DNA of 64,000 nucleotides from Treponema_I sp045599005 (lineage in GTDB: Bacteria > Spirochaetota > Spirochaetia > Treponematales > Treponemataceae): assembly GCA_045599005.1 (NCBI GenBank), contig JAZRVF010000001.1, forward strand, positions 1 through 64,000, given 5' to 3'. The notes beneath the pieces were generated by a model that saw nothing but the letters and a program-made list of their open reading frames with translations, searched no databases and had not been told where the DNA came from. The translations under genes and the position numbers were made by a program. Below, one piece after another: positions 38,031 to 46,464 of this stretch (its first letter is position 1; each line of letters begins with the position of its first letter).

Positions 38031-38173
38031 ACGATACTCCTTTATTCGCGGAAAGGATTCCGGCCGAGATACTGGGAAACAGTATAGCGCATTGTGGTGT
38101 TTTTTCCAACTGGGGAACGGGGTGTGAGGTGGGAACTGGGCGGGAGTTTCTTTGCCCCGGAAACCCCCGTGGG

Positions 38174-38205
38174 AAAAAAAAAGCACCTGCTTTGCGCAAG
38201 TGCTT
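38174..38205 (-). terminator. Rho-independent terminator of tRNA-Lys
   Basis: On the minus strand AAGCACTTGC pairs with GCAGGTGCTT around a GCAAA loop, followed by a run of nine T. It starts two bases after the tRNA 3' end. Confidence 0.85.
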
Positions 38206-38206
38206 C

Positions 38207-38279
38207 TGAGCCACGAAGGGTTCGAACCTTCGACCCACAGATTAAGAGTCTGTTGCTCTACCAGCTGAGCTAGTGGCCC
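38207..38279 (-). tRNA. tRNA-Lys (anticodon CTT)
   Basis: The 73-nt minus-strand gene folds as a cloverleaf: acceptor GGGCCAC/GTGGCTC, D arm AGCTCAGCTGGTAGAGC, anticodon stem ACAGA/TCTGT enclosing CTCTTAA (anticodon CTT, Lys), and T arm GAAGGTTCGAACCCTTC. The discriminator is A, and CCA is not encoded. Bases 38031-38355 hold only this tRNA and its terminator. Confidence 0.95.
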
Positions 38280-38355
38280 GTTGGATTAAATGTACAACAA
38301 AGACTCTTTTTAGTCAATGGGCAGTGCGAAGTTCTGTTGCAGAACAAACTTCCTG

Positions 38356-39384
38356 TCAGTTCATTTCTGTGGAGTAACACCACTGGGCGGAAGTGAATTT
38401 TCCGAAGATGTATTTTGATGATGCGGATTCGCACATTGTGAACATTCTGTCATCAACAAAAACAATCTCCTCTGACATGGGCGGAATCTTCACAGTCTGC
38501 TCCAGAGAAGCGGAATCCAGTATGATCATCGGGACAAAAGCTTTTTCCGTTTCATAGACAGTGTTGGCAGCTTTATCCAAGTCATAGACATAAATGTTTG
38601 AGAAAGCGACTCCATAGGAAGAAGACAGATAGACTTTTCCGCCGTGAACAGCCATTCCCTGGATCTGGTCAGTAACAGAGATCACTCCGATGGGTTTTGT
38701 TGAAAGACCGAACTTTGAACCTTTTGCATCAGAGATTGCGTATGCCGCAACCAGAGCCTGATTGTAATCCCCGGCGGGAGTCGTCATCTTGTGGCTGTCC
38801 AGAGTGGGGTAGTTTGCCTCACGGTAGAATTCACCGGCATACAGAACTCCGTCATCAATTGCAGTGAATGCGACTCCGATTCCGTTTCCGTCATCCAGTT
38901 TCGTCTCAAAGATTCCTGCATAAGGAACATTTGTCACAATCGCCTTAAGGATCGCGCTGCGTTCAAAAACATAGAGACAGCAGTCATGTCCTCCCGCAAT
39001 GTAGACATAGTCACCGTAAACTGAAAGCCCGCCTGCATGGGGTGTAAAGGGAGTTCCGTCCTCTTTTGCCATGTAAGCCGTGTGTGTCACAGTTCCGGTT
39101 TTCCCGTCAACAACGTAGATCGGTGAGGCGGAACCGTCATTCATGTAGCCTGTGACCCAGAAACTTGAGATCTCTTCGTCGTAAGTCAGTCCCTGGGGAA
39201 TGAATCCGTCAGAAAGACCGGGAATGCGGAATGCTTTCTCAGAGGATTCATAATAACTTTTTACCGGCAGACGGAAGTAAAGGCGTACTGCAAGAAGAAA
39301 AACTGCCGCAACGGCAACAATGATAAGTGCGATGATACCAAGAACCTGATACCATTTCTTTCGGGCTTTTTCTTTTTTTCCCAT
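38356..39384 (-). CDS. Membrane-anchored propeller-like protein
   Basis: 342 residues. Basic N-terminus (KKEKARKKWYQ) followed by a TM anchor (VLGIIALIIVAVAAVFLLAV), so the rest is probably outside the membrane. The body has regular beta repeats (GLSVYGDYVYIAGGHDCCLYVF, GVLYAGEFYREA, GKVYLSSSYGVAFSNIYVYD) like a six-bladed propeller, with no catalytic motif known to me. The gene follows metI on the same strand, 78 bp apart; a role in methionine uptake is not supported. GGAG lies 12 bases before ATG. Confidence 0.7.
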   Translation of the reverse strand: MGKKEKARKKWYQVLGIIALIIVAVAAVFLLAVRLYFRLPVKSYYESSEKAFRIPGLSDGFIPQGLTYDEEISSFWVTGYMNDGSASPIYVVDGKTGTVTHTAYMAKEDGTPFTPHAGGLSVYGDYVYIAGGHDCCLYVFERSAILKAIVTNVPYAGIFETKLDDGNGIGVAFTAIDDGVLYAGEFYREANYPTLDSHKMTTPAGDYNQALVAAYAISDAKGSKFGLSTKPIGVISVTDQIQGMAVHGGKVYLSSSYGVAFSNIYVYDLDKAANTVYETEKAFVPMIILDSASLEQTVKIPPMSEEIVFVDDRMFTMCESASSKYIFGKFTSAQWCYSTEMN

Positions 39385-39462
39385 ATTGATGAATATCTCC
39401 TTTTATTGATTTTATTGAGAATTTAAGACAGATCATAACCGCTGTGAGGGCGGTTTTAACCG

Positions 39463-40152
39463 TCAGCGTTTTGACATCAGTCTTGCGCAGATTTTGTTTC
39501 CGATGAACTGGATCAGAACAACCATCACAAGGATTACAAGAACAGCGGCCACCATAACGTCTGTGCGGAAACGCTGGTAACCGTAACGGATCGCCAGGTC
39601 ACCAAGACCGCCTCCGCCGATTGTTCCGGCCATTGCTGAGTAACCGATCAGGTTGATGATTGTGAGTGTGATTCCTGCCACAAGGGAAGGCATTGCTTCG
39701 GGCAGCAGAACTTTCAGGATGATCTGAAGATTTGTTGAACCCATTGCCCGTGCAGCTGTAACAACACCGGGATCCACTTCCTTAAGGGATGACTCGATGA
39801 TTCGGGCTACAAAAGGTGCGGCTGCGATGGAAAGCGGCACGATTACGGCTTTTGTTCCGATTCGTGTGCCCACGATCAGTTTTGACAGGGGCAGAAGAAC
39901 AATCATCAGGATAAGGAAAGGGAAAGAGCGCAGAACGTTCACGATTGCGGAAAGAGTCCTGTTCAGGATCGGTTTCGGCATGATTCCGCTTACAGGATCG
40001 CTTACGCAGAGAAGAATTCCCAGCGGAAGACCGAGAACGACTGAAAAAAGTGTTGAGAAAAACACCATGATCAGGGTCTGAAGTGTGCTGGGCCAGACAA
40101 GCTGAAAAAGGCTTGAAAAATCGATTGATTGAATTGACTGAAAAAAGCTCAC
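39463..40152 (-). CDS. metI: Methionine ABC transporter permease MetI
   Basis: 229 residues from GTG 40152, which overlaps the metN stop by four bases and follows AAGGAG. Five TM helices and the permease EAA loop (VVTAARAMGSTNLQIILKVLLPEAMPSL), followed by INLIGYSAMAGTIGGGGLGDLAIRYGYQRF, the MetI signature. It forms the inner-membrane channel for methionine with MetN. Confidence 0.92.
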   Translation of the reverse strand: MSFFQSIQSIDFSSLFQLVWPSTLQTLIMVFFSTLFSVVLGLPLGILLCVSDPVSGIMPKPILNRTLSAIVNVLRSFPFLILMIVLLPLSKLIVGTRIGTKAVIVPLSIAAAPFVARIIESSLKEVDPGVVTAARAMGSTNLQIILKVLLPEAMPSLVAGITLTIINLIGYSAMAGTIGGGGLGDLAIRYGYQRFRTDVMVAAVLVILVMVVLIQFIGNKICARLMSKR

Positions 40153-41210
40153 AGTTCTTCTCCTTCTTTTTCGATTGACACACCCTGACTTTTGATCCAT
40201 GCGATTGCTTCCTCAACGGCTTCAGGGGTTCCGTCAATGTCGGTCACAAGTGCGCCGATGTTCTTTTCGCCCACTCTGTGGATTCCGCCTGCACGGATAT
40301 TGAATTCAACGGGAAACTGGCGGGATGCACGGCTTAATACCGGTTCGCCTGTTTTTTCGTCTGCAAAGTGGAGTGTGTAGGCACCGCCTTCTTTTGACCA
40401 GCGGACAAGCGCGTTATCTGCTGATGCGGAATCATTTCCGGAGATGACGGCTCTGAAGCCCTGTGTCTCGCTTCTGTCTGCAAGTGAGATATGGCTGAGA
40501 AAATCCCGTGTCACGGCGGACTTCGGATGGGCGAAAATGTCCTGGACAGTTCCCTGCTCAACAACTCCGCCTGCGTCAAGAACGGCAACTTCATTGCATG
40601 CATCACGGACAACTTCCATCTGATGGGTGATCATCACAACTGTAAGGTTCATTTTTGCCTGGATCTGGCGGATCAGGTCAAGGATGGAGCGGGTTGTCTG
40701 CGGATCAAGGGCGCTGGTTGCCTCGTCACAGAAAAGAATGTCCGGCCTTACTGCCAGTGAGCGGGCGATTGCTATGCGCTGTTTCTGACCGCCGGAAAGT
40801 GTGCTTATGGGAGCGTTGCCTCTGTCTGCAAGACCTACGAGTTCCAGAAGTTCGGCGACTCGCTCATTGATCTGTGCTTTCGGTGTTCCACAGATCTCAA
40901 GAGGGTAGGCGATGTTCTTCGCTGCCGTTCTGCTGCTGAAAAGATTGAAGTTCTGGAAAATCATTCCGATTTTGCGCCGGCGTTCAATCAGTGCCTTGCC
41001 TTCCAGTGTGTCGACCCGCTGGTCATCGTAATAGACCGCGCCGGAATCAGGTTTTTCAAGAAGACTTACAAGACGTACCAGAGATGATTTTCCGGCACCG
41101 CTTTTTCCGATTATTCCGTAAATTGTATTTGATGGAATTGATAGACTGACATTGTTTACGGCTGTAACATTGCCGTAAGATCTGACCAAATTTTCAAGAC
41201 GAATCTGCAT
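40149..41210 (-). CDS. metN: Methionine ABC transporter ATPase MetN with NIL domain
   Basis: 353 residues. Walker A GKSGAGKSSLVRL near residue 37, signature LSGGQKQRIAIARSL, Walker B DILFCDEATSALDP and the H-loop ITHQMEV. The last ~80 residues are a NIL regulatory domain (VEFNIRAGGIHRVGEKNIGALVTDIDG) that binds methionine and inhibits transport. The substrate-binding lipoprotein MetQ is not encoded next to it. The start has no Shine-Dalgarno; a -10 element sits 6 nt upstream. Confidence 0.94.
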   Translation of the reverse strand: MQIRLENLVRSYGNVTAVNNVSLSIPSNTIYGIIGKSGAGKSSLVRLVSLLEKPDSGAVYYDDQRVDTLEGKALIERRRKIGMIFQNFNLFSSRTAAKNIAYPLEICGTPKAQINERVAELLELVGLADRGNAPISTLSGGQKQRIAIARSLAVRPDILFCDEATSALDPQTTRSILDLIRQIQAKMNLTVVMITHQMEVVRDACNEVAVLDAGGVVEQGTVQDIFAHPKSAVTRDFLSHISLADRSETQGFRAVISGNDSASADNALVRWSKEGGAYTLHFADEKTGEPVLSRASRQFPVEFNIRAGGIHRVGEKNIGALVTDIDGTPEAVEEAIAWIKSQGVSIEKEGEEL

Positions 41211-41216
41211 GATTCC

Positions 41217-41245
41217 ATTTTACGGTTTTTGTTCACCTTAGTCGA
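41217..41245 (-). promoter_or_regulatory. Predicted metNI promoter (leaderless)
   Basis: Minus strand: TCGACT (41245-41240), 17 bp, TAAAAT (41222-41217), 6 nt, ATG 41210. There is no room for a SAM riboswitch leader. Confidence 0.4.
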
Positions 41246-41255
41246 TACCGCTCCA

Positions 41256-41284
41256 TTGACAATGCTTTTCCCATTAAATAAATT
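41256..41284 (+). promoter_or_regulatory. Predicted promoter of the 159-residue membrane protein gene (leaderless)
   Basis: Perfect TTGACA at 41256-41261, 17 bp, TAAATT at 41279-41284, then 6 nt to ATG 41291. It is divergent from the metN promoter. Confidence 0.5.
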
Positions 41285-41290
41285 CACTCC

Positions 41291-41770
41291 ATGGGTTATA
41301 TTCTTTCTTACACAACAGATAAAAATTACAACGGGGTTCTTTCCGCATCAAAGTTTGTCCGCGGAGTTTTTCTTCTGACCGCTCTGGTTCTGTGCGGGAC
41401 TTTTGTCTATACGATTTTTACCGGCTCTGCAGGTGTTTTTCATGGTATCCTTTCAGTTCTGTCCCTGCTTGCCGTTTTTTTCCGCGAACGCTGGATCTTC
41501 AATCCTCGGAATCAGTCTGTCACTCTGGAATGGGGATTCCTCTGCTTTGTGCAGCGCTCCATCTTTTTTGCCGACCAGATTGAACAGTTAAGTCTCATAA
41601 AAATCCAGCACAACAAGGACAAGGTCTTTCAGATGCAGTTTGTTCTTCAGGCCGGCGGAAAGCAGGTTGTGATTGACACCGCAAAAAAACACGATTTCCG
41701 TAAGCTTGAAGACAATGCTGTACGCGCTGCCGAAAAAATCGGCTTTGACCTGGAGCGCATCACAATCTGA
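41291..41770 (+). CDS. Small two-TM membrane protein of unknown function
   Basis: 159 residues. A TM hairpin at about 27-65 (FVRGVFLLTALVLCGTFVYT then FHGILSVLSLLAVFF) is followed by a beta-rich cytoplasmic part (RQSVTLEWGFLCFV..., QMQFVLQAGGKQVVIDTAKK), a plan seen in some bacterial PH-like membrane proteins. No family is assigned. ATG 41291 has no ribosome site but a consensus promoter directly upstream. Confidence 0.7.
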   Translation: MGYILSYTTDKNYNGVLSASKFVRGVFLLTALVLCGTFVYTIFTGSAGVFHGILSVLSLLAVFFRERWIFNPRNQSVTLEWGFLCFVQRSIFFADQIEQLSLIKIQHNKDKVFQMQFVLQAGGKQVVIDTAKKHDFRKLEDNAVRAAEKIGFDLERITI

Positions 41771-41795
41771 AAAACCCTGTCATGCCCCGGCACTC

Positions 41796-41822
41796 ATGTC
41801 ACCCTGAGGCACTCGAAGGGTC
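41796..41822 (-). repeat. Inverted copy of the 36-kb repeat motif
   Basis: These 27 bases are the exact reverse complement of 36603-36629 (GACCCTTCGAGTGCCTCAGG and seven more bases). It lies between the small membrane protein gene and deoD, and shows that the motif is dispersed. Confidence 0.85.
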
Positions 41823-41854
41823 TTCTCTCTGCTGTCAGGTCTCGCGCAACCCTG

Positions 41855-42655
41855 TCAGTCTTTCAGTGAAAGCGCAGTGTCCAGTGCGACTCGGAACATT
41901 GGCTCAAGGGCTGTAAGCCGTTTTTCTGCGGGCAGGCATACCTGATCCATGCTGTCCACGTGTGTCATGCCCGGTTCGCTGCCTGTCGTGCGCACGCAGG
42001 AATCCGTGTGTGTCAGTATGGAAAGCGCCCGCCGACCCAGCCACGCTGCTGTGCTGTAAAGAGCATAGGTCTCCATGTCCTGCGCAAGAATTCCCATCCG
42101 GGCGTATGGTGCCCATGATTTTTTTCCTGTTATTTCATTAAGCGCATTGTAATCAGAGAAACAGTCAGAGGAAAAGACTCCGCCTGCATGAAAAGGATAA
42201 CCTCTTCTGCGGGCTGAATTCACAGCGCTTTCCAGCATTTGGTAATCAGCGGAAGGTGAATATGTTCCCGGAAGTCCGTACTGGGCTGCCCATCCTGAAT
42301 CAGTGGAAGAAGTCAGTGCAAAGATCAGGTCTCCCGGATCCAGTTCCGGCTGAAGCCCGCCACTTGTCCCGATGCGGATTATGTTTCTGACTCCGTAGAA
42401 ATGATACAGTTCGTAACTGTAAATCCCGCAGGAAGCCCCGCCCATTCCGGAACCCATTACGGAGACTGTCACAGTCTCTGCTGTGTCCGGGTCTTTCCAT
42501 TCACCCGTAAATCCCAGCATGTTCCGTACTGATGTGAACTGCCTTGCATCCTGAAGGTAGTTTTCTGCAATATACTTTGCCCTCAGCGGATCCCCCGGGA
42601 GCAATACTGTCTGTGCGATTTCGCCGACTTCTGCGGCATTGTGTGGTGTAGCCAT
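41855..42655 (-). CDS. deoD: Purine-nucleoside phosphorylase, DeoD type
   Basis: 266 residues. Family features: MATPHNAAEVGEIAQTVLLPGDPLRAKYIAENYL at the N-terminus (His and phosphate-binding Gly/Arg), VSVMGSGMGGASCGIYSYEL, RIGTSGGLQPEL and QDMETYAL near residue 193 where the Glu contacts ribose. It splits purine nucleosides with phosphate, joining cdd and the UPRT-like gene in nucleoside salvage. It is longer than the ~236-residue E. coli enzyme by C-terminal residues. Uridine phosphorylase has a similar fold, but the N-terminus favours DeoD. Confidence 0.9.
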   Translation of the reverse strand: MATPHNAAEVGEIAQTVLLPGDPLRAKYIAENYLQDARQFTSVRNMLGFTGEWKDPDTAETVTVSVMGSGMGGASCGIYSYELYHFYGVRNIIRIGTSGGLQPELDPGDLIFALTSSTDSGWAAQYGLPGTYSPSADYQMLESAVNSARRRGYPFHAGGVFSSDCFSDYNALNEITGKKSWAPYARMGILAQDMETYALYSTAAWLGRRALSILTHTDSCVRTTGSEPGMTHVDSMDQVCLPAEKRLTALEPMFRVALDTALSLKD

Positions 42656-42661
42656 GAATTC

Positions 42662-42690
42662 AGTATACAGTCTTGTATTTTGGCAGACAA
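42662..42690 (-). promoter_or_regulatory. Predicted deoD promoter (leaderless)
   Basis: Minus strand: TTGTCT (42690-42685), 17 bp, TATACT (42667-42662), 6 nt, ATG 42655. Confidence 0.55.
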
Positions 42691-42745
42691 GACAGAAAAA
42701 ATCCTGTGAAAAAAATAAGGGGATAATCGCTTTTCATTTCGGGGC

Positions 42746-42780
42746 AAAAAAAAACGAGCTTCTTTTTCAAGAAACTCGTT
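42746..42780 (-). terminator. Rho-independent terminator of tRNA-Asn
   Basis: Minus strand: ACGAGTTTCTT pairs with AAGAAGCTCGT (one mismatch) around GAAA, then a run of T. It begins a few bases after the tRNA. Confidence 0.85.
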
Positions 42781-42783
42781 TCG

Positions 42784-42856
42784 CTCCCCCGCCAGGGCTT
42801 GAACCAGGGACCCACAGATTAACAGTCTGTTGCTCTACCGACTGAGCTACAGGGGA
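42784..42856 (-). tRNA. tRNA-Asn (anticodon GTT)
   Basis: 73-nt minus-strand cloverleaf: acceptor TCCCCTG/CGGGGGA, D arm AGCTCAGTCGGTAGAGC, anticodon stem ACAGA/TCTGT enclosing CTGTTAA (anticodon GTT, Asn), T arm CCTGGTTCAAGCCCTGG. Discriminator G; CCA not encoded. The stretch 42656-43005 otherwise holds only the deoD promoter and two terminators. Confidence 0.95.
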
Positions 42857-42933
42857 ATGTGCTGCATTGCTGCAACGTCTGAGATATTAACTTAAACAGA
42901 AAAAATAGTCAAGGGAAAGAAATAAAAAAAACA

Positions 42934-42966
42934 AAAAAAAAGCGCCCTTCCTTGATGAAGAACGCT
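42934..42966 (-). terminator. Rho-independent terminator after the rubredoxin gene
   Basis: Minus strand: AGCGTTCTTC pairs with GAAGGGCGCT through two G-U pairs around ATCAAG, followed by eight T. It is about 40 bp after the rubredoxin stop. Confidence 0.7.
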
Positions 42967-43005
42967 TCTCCAGACAGAAAATCTTTCCTTAAGAAAGCTT
43001 CTGGA

Positions 43006-43167
43006 TTATTCCGGAATGAACTTGCCTTTGTCGGCTCCACATTCAGGACATTTATAATCAGCGGGAACATCTGCCCAGGCAGTTCCAGGCGCAACGTTAT
43101 TCTTTGCATCACCGTCATTTGCATCGTATACATAGCCACAGCTGTCACACTGCATTCTTTCTATCAT
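43006..43167 (-). CDS. Rubredoxin
   Basis: 53 residues, decoded directly from the minus strand. Both iron-binding cysteine pairs are present: MQCDSCGYVYDAND near residues 7-10 and YKCPECGADKGKF near 39-42, with the conserved GTAWADVPADY between. Rubredoxin is a one-iron electron carrier, in anaerobes often feeding superoxide reductase, rubrerythrin or rubredoxin-oxygen oxidoreductase. ATG 43167 follows GGAGGT with good spacing, and a terminator lies downstream, so it is an independent small gene. No redox partner is adjacent. Confidence 0.95.
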   Translation of the reverse strand: MIERMQCDSCGYVYDANDGDAKNNVAPGTAWADVPADYKCPECGADKGKFIPE

Positions 43168-43243
43168 TCGGCACCTCCAATGGAATCATTATAAATGCAT
43201 TCCAACCTTTTTCAAGTAAAAAAGTATTAAAAGTTGTCCAAAA

Positions 43244-44056
43244 TTATGACCGCAGACGGGAAATGATCATGCTGACAAGAAAAGCCGCCAGATTGACCAC
43301 AACGATGCATGCACCCGCCGGGCAGGAAAAAACAAAGGAAAGGATTATTCCGGCAAAAAAGCAGAATACGGAGATGACTGCGGCAAAGATGATGACTTTC
43401 AGAAAACTTTTGAAAATCCTCATGGAAGTGAGGGCAGGGAAGACAATCAGACTTGAGATCATCATTGTTCCCATGAGCCGCATTCCTACGACGATTGTAA
43501 GAGCAGTCAGGACCGAGACCAGTCCGGTGTAGAAGCCTGTGGGAATTCCGCTGGCTGTGGCAAAGGATTCATCAAATATCACCATGAAGATTCTGTTGTA
43601 AAGGACGATGAAAATGATTATCACTGCCGCTGCCAGTATCACGCTGAGGATCACATCGGTCCGGCTGATTGCAAGAATGCTTCCGAACATGAAACTTGAG
43701 ACATCAGTGTTCAGTCCCGAAGTTACAGATGTCACGATAATTCCGATCGCCAGGGCACTTGAGGAGACAAGGGCAATGGCAGAGTCGCCTTTTACCGATG
43801 AATCTGCGCTGAGTCTGAGCAGCAGGAATGAGGCAACCACGCAGACCGGAATCGCTACGGCCAAAGGTGCCCAGTTGAATGCCAGGGCGATGGCCATTGT
43901 GCCGAAACCTACGTGAGAAAGCCCGTCACCGATCATTGAATAGCGCTTAAGGACAAGAATGACTCCCAGGAGGGCTGCGCAGAGAGAGATCAGGGAACCT
44001 GCAACCAGTGCGCGTATGATGAACTGATATGAAAAAAGAGATGAAAGCAATGTCAT
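43244..44056 (-). CDS. znuB: Zinc/manganese-type ABC transporter permease ZnuB
   Basis: 270 residues with about eight TM helices and the family text YSMIGDGLSHVGFGTMAIA near residue 40 and GMRLMGTMMISSLIVFPALTS near 200, typical of ZnuB/MntB (ABC-3) permeases. It forms the membrane channel of the metal uptake system encoded by the three upstream genes and overlaps znuC by four bases (ATGA). Metal specificity is inferred from the locus; Mn or Fe remains possible. Confidence 0.9.
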   Translation of the reverse strand: MTLLSSLFSYQFIIRALVAGSLISLCAALLGVILVLKRYSMIGDGLSHVGFGTMAIALAFNWAPLAVAIPVCVVASFLLLRLSADSSVKGDSAIALVSSSALAIGIIVTSVTSGLNTDVSSFMFGSILAISRTDVILSVILAAAVIIIFIVLYNRIFMVIFDESFATASGIPTGFYTGLVSVLTALTIVVGMRLMGTMMISSLIVFPALTSMRIFKSFLKVIIFAAVISVFCFFAGIILSFVFSCPAGACIVVVNLAAFLVSMIISRLRS

Positions 44057-44844
44057 TTTGTGGTGTCCTGATTATTTGTGTTTACAGGTGAGAATACACG
44101 GCGGGAAAGAAATGCCGGAGTGCTCTGGCAGCAGGAACAGTAGGAGCCGCAGCTGTTACAGACTTCCACATGGCTCATCCGTTCGTACAGGTTTGTCTTC
44201 TGGTATTCCTCCGAGGTGCCGAAAAAAAGCTGGTTCCTATCCAGATGGAGTATGTGGCTCGCACTGTGGACAGCACGGTTCACGTCATGTGAAACCATTA
44301 TTATTGCAAGCCCTGATTCCTTGTTCAGTTTTTTTATCAGACTGTACATTTCGTCGGTGACTTCAGGATCAAGGCCGGTGACAGGCTCATCAAGGACAAG
44401 AAGATCTTTTGCCGCACACAGAGACCTTGCCAGAAGAACGCGCTGCTGCTGTCCTCCTGAGAGTTCCATGAATGATTTTCTGGCGATGGATTCAAGGGTC
44501 ATCCGTTCAATCTGGGTCCGGGCGTTCTCTCTGTCTGCTTTTGTGTGAAAGAATCCGGTGTGGCAGCCGGACAGCACCACTTCCTGAATTGTAGCAGGAA
44601 AATCCCTCTGGATGTTGCTTTTCTGACCCAGGTAACCTATGCCCTTCGCTGATTTCTCAATGGTTCCATGGCTCTGCGACTGAAGCCCCAGAATCGTTTT
44701 TACAAGTGTGCTTTTGCCAGATCCGTTGGAACCTACGATGCAAAGATAATCGCCCCTGGACACTGAGAAATTCAGGTCCTGACAGGCAATGTATGAACCG
44801 TAACTTACGGTAAGGTTTCTGCATTCAATAATCGTGTCATTCAT
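44053..44844 (-). CDS. znuC: Metal ABC transporter ATPase ZnuC with Cys-rich tail
   Basis: 263 residues. Walker A GSNGSGKSTLVKTI near residue 38, signature LSGGQQQRVLLARSL, Walker B DLLVLDEPVTGLDP and the H-loop MVSHDVN. The C-terminus is unusual: after YERMSHVEV comes CNSCGSYCSCCQS, five cysteines within about a dozen residues, which could bind metal. ZnuC usually has no such tail, or has a His-rich one. It overlaps both znuA and znuB by four bases. Confidence 0.9.
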   Translation of the reverse strand: MNDTIIECRNLTVSYGSYIACQDLNFSVSRGDYLCIVGSNGSGKSTLVKTILGLQSQSHGTIEKSAKGIGYLGQKSNIQRDFPATIQEVVLSGCHTGFFHTKADRENARTQIERMTLESIARKSFMELSGGQQQRVLLARSLCAAKDLLVLDEPVTGLDPEVTDEMYSLIKKLNKESGLAIIMVSHDVNRAVHSASHILHLDRNQLFFGTSEEYQKTNLYERMSHVEVCNSCGSYCSCCQSTPAFLSRRVFSPVNTNNQDTTK

Positions 44845-45791
44845 TCAGCGAGTCCTTCTTCCAGTGCTTCCGCATTGCGCCGCATGAGGCTTACCCATGT
44901 CTCGCCCGCGTCAAAATCAGCTTTGGAAACGTTCTGTACTGACTGCAGAAGCAGTGCCTTTACACCGGCAGATTCTGCAACAACATCCGCAAGTTTGTGG
45001 TTCCCCAGTTCAATGTAAAAAACAGCGGGGAGTTTCTTTTCTCTGACTGCATCAATAAGTGCCGCAATTGCCGCAGGTGTTGACTCAACGGCTGTGCTGC
45101 ATCCGGAAAAGGCTGCAAGATATTCAACACCGTAATAGTCAGCTAAGTAAACAAGGGGGAACCGGTCCGCCATCACAATGAATGGATTCCGTGATCTTTC
45201 AAAAACACTTCGGAGCATGTCATCGGTCTTCTGTATTTCTGCCAGATAATCCGCAGCGTTTTTTTCAATCACAGCCTTGTCCAGATCAGGGCAGTTTTTC
45301 TCCACCGCCTCTTTTACCGCCACTATGATTGCCCTTTCGTTTGCCGGAGAAGTCCATATGTGCTCATCGCTTTCATCAAGATCGATCTCTTCTGCGCTGT
45401 GGCTTTCTTCTCCGTTCAAAGATTCTGCTTCGGCAAGAAGTGTAACGCTTTCAAAAAGGCGCAGAACCGGAGGAGTTTTCTTTGCGGAACTGAGAATCCT
45501 GTCCACCCATTCGTCGCTTTCTCCGCCCACATACACAAAAAGATCCGCATTCTGCAGCGTGATTATGTCCTGTGGCGAAGGATCAAAGGAGTGAACTTCT
45601 GCGCCGGGTTTAACCAGCAGGTGCAGATCTGCGGAAAGACCACGGGTGACTGCACGGACTGCGTCATAGCAGGGAAAGCTGGTGCAGACAATGGAACAGA
45701 CTGTAGTGCTGCCGGATCCGTTTTTTGAACAGCCGGAAAAAGTCAGCAGAAGAAGAATAATTGCGGCTGCGGAAAAAATGCGTTTTTTCAA
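44841..45791 (-). CDS. znuA: Metal-binding lipoprotein ZnuA
   Basis: 316 residues from TTG 45791, which follows AAGGAG by six bases; the longer frame upstream has no start support. Lipoprotein signal (RIFSAAAIILLLLTFSGC). Family metal ligands appear as EVHSFDPSPQDI (His near residue 66) and DEHIWTSPANERAI (His near 146), and later FIVMADRFPLVYLADYYGVEY, in which the usual His of this site is Arg. The flexible loop between them is acidic (EEIDLDESDEHIW) instead of the His-rich stretch of many zinc-binding members. It delivers metal to ZnuBC. Confidence 0.88.
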   Translation of the reverse strand: MKKRIFSAAAIILLLLTFSGCSKNGSGSTTVCSIVCTSFPCYDAVRAVTRGLSADLHLLVKPGAEVHSFDPSPQDIITLQNADLFVYVGGESDEWVDRILSSAKKTPPVLRLFESVTLLAEAESLNGEESHSAEEIDLDESDEHIWTSPANERAIIVAVKEAVEKNCPDLDKAVIEKNAADYLAEIQKTDDMLRSVFERSRNPFIVMADRFPLVYLADYYGVEYLAAFSGCSTAVESTPAAIAALIDAVREKKLPAVFYIELGNHKLADVVAESAGVKALLLQSVQNVSKADFDAGETWVSLMRRNAEALEEGLAE

Positions 45792-45792
45792 A

Positions 45793-46203
45793 TCAGACTC
45801 CTTGTGAGCACGCGGCGCAGATTCCGTAAAGAAGTGTGTGCTCCCGGTCCATTGTGAAGCTGTGTTCATTAAGGATGTGGCTGTCAAAATCATCAGCGAA
45901 TCTGCATTCCAGATGAATCACTTTGCCGCATCCCTGGCATTTCAGGTGATAGTGTTCAGTGCATCGGCTCTGTGTGTCCACATACTGCCACATGGCTTTC
46001 TTGCCGTCTTCTGCCATGAATCTGTGGATTATGCCCTGTTTCTCAAGGTTTTCCAGATTGCGGTAAATGGTTGCCACACTGATCCGCTGTCCGTTTTTCA
46101 GCAGATCTTCCGTGATGTCAGCCGCTGTAAGCATTCTGTCTTTGTTGCGGGCAAAGCATTCGGCAAGAATCTCTCTCTGTCCTGTCCTGTAAACTGATTC
46201 CAA
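45793..46203 (-). CDS. Fur-family metalloregulator (Zur or PerR-like)
   Basis: 136 residues from TTG 46203. DNA-binding helix ISVATIYRNLENLEKQGIIHR; regulatory metal site text TEHYHLKCQGCGKVIHLE with CxxC, and a second CAAC near the C-terminus, giving the four-Cys structural zinc site. It is the first gene of a run with znuA-znuC-znuB, separated from znuA by one base, so a zinc-uptake regulator (Zur) is the most likely role. Fur and PerR share all these motifs. A Fur-box-like dyad lies at 46465-46485. Confidence 0.85.
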   Translation of the reverse strand: MESVYRTGQREILAECFARNKDRMLTAADITEDLLKNGQRISVATIYRNLENLEKQGIIHRFMAEDGKKAMWQYVDTQSRCTEHYHLKCQGCGKVIHLECRFADDFDSHILNEHSFTMDREHTLLYGICAACSQGV

Positions 46204-46464
46204 AAAAAATTCCTTATAGGTCGAATTCTGAGTTTTCTGAAAATCGTCATTCTGAGCGGAATGAACACACTGAATGAATTCGAAACATCTGCAAATCTTT
46301 GAATCCTTTAATAAAATTCTTAAGATTTGTAGACCTTTCGATTATCACTCAGGGGGACAGACAATCCTTTTCTATTAAAATTCCGAAACTCGAAACTGAA
46401 CCTTAAAATTGATATAAATGTGGGTCACAGAAACTTCAGTTCTAGGCTCTGTGTTTTATGATTT

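Noticed and set aside
41211..41290. Possible SAM riboswitch in front of metN
   Set aside because: Only 80 bp separates the divergent starts and both promoters lie next to the start codons, leaving no room for one.
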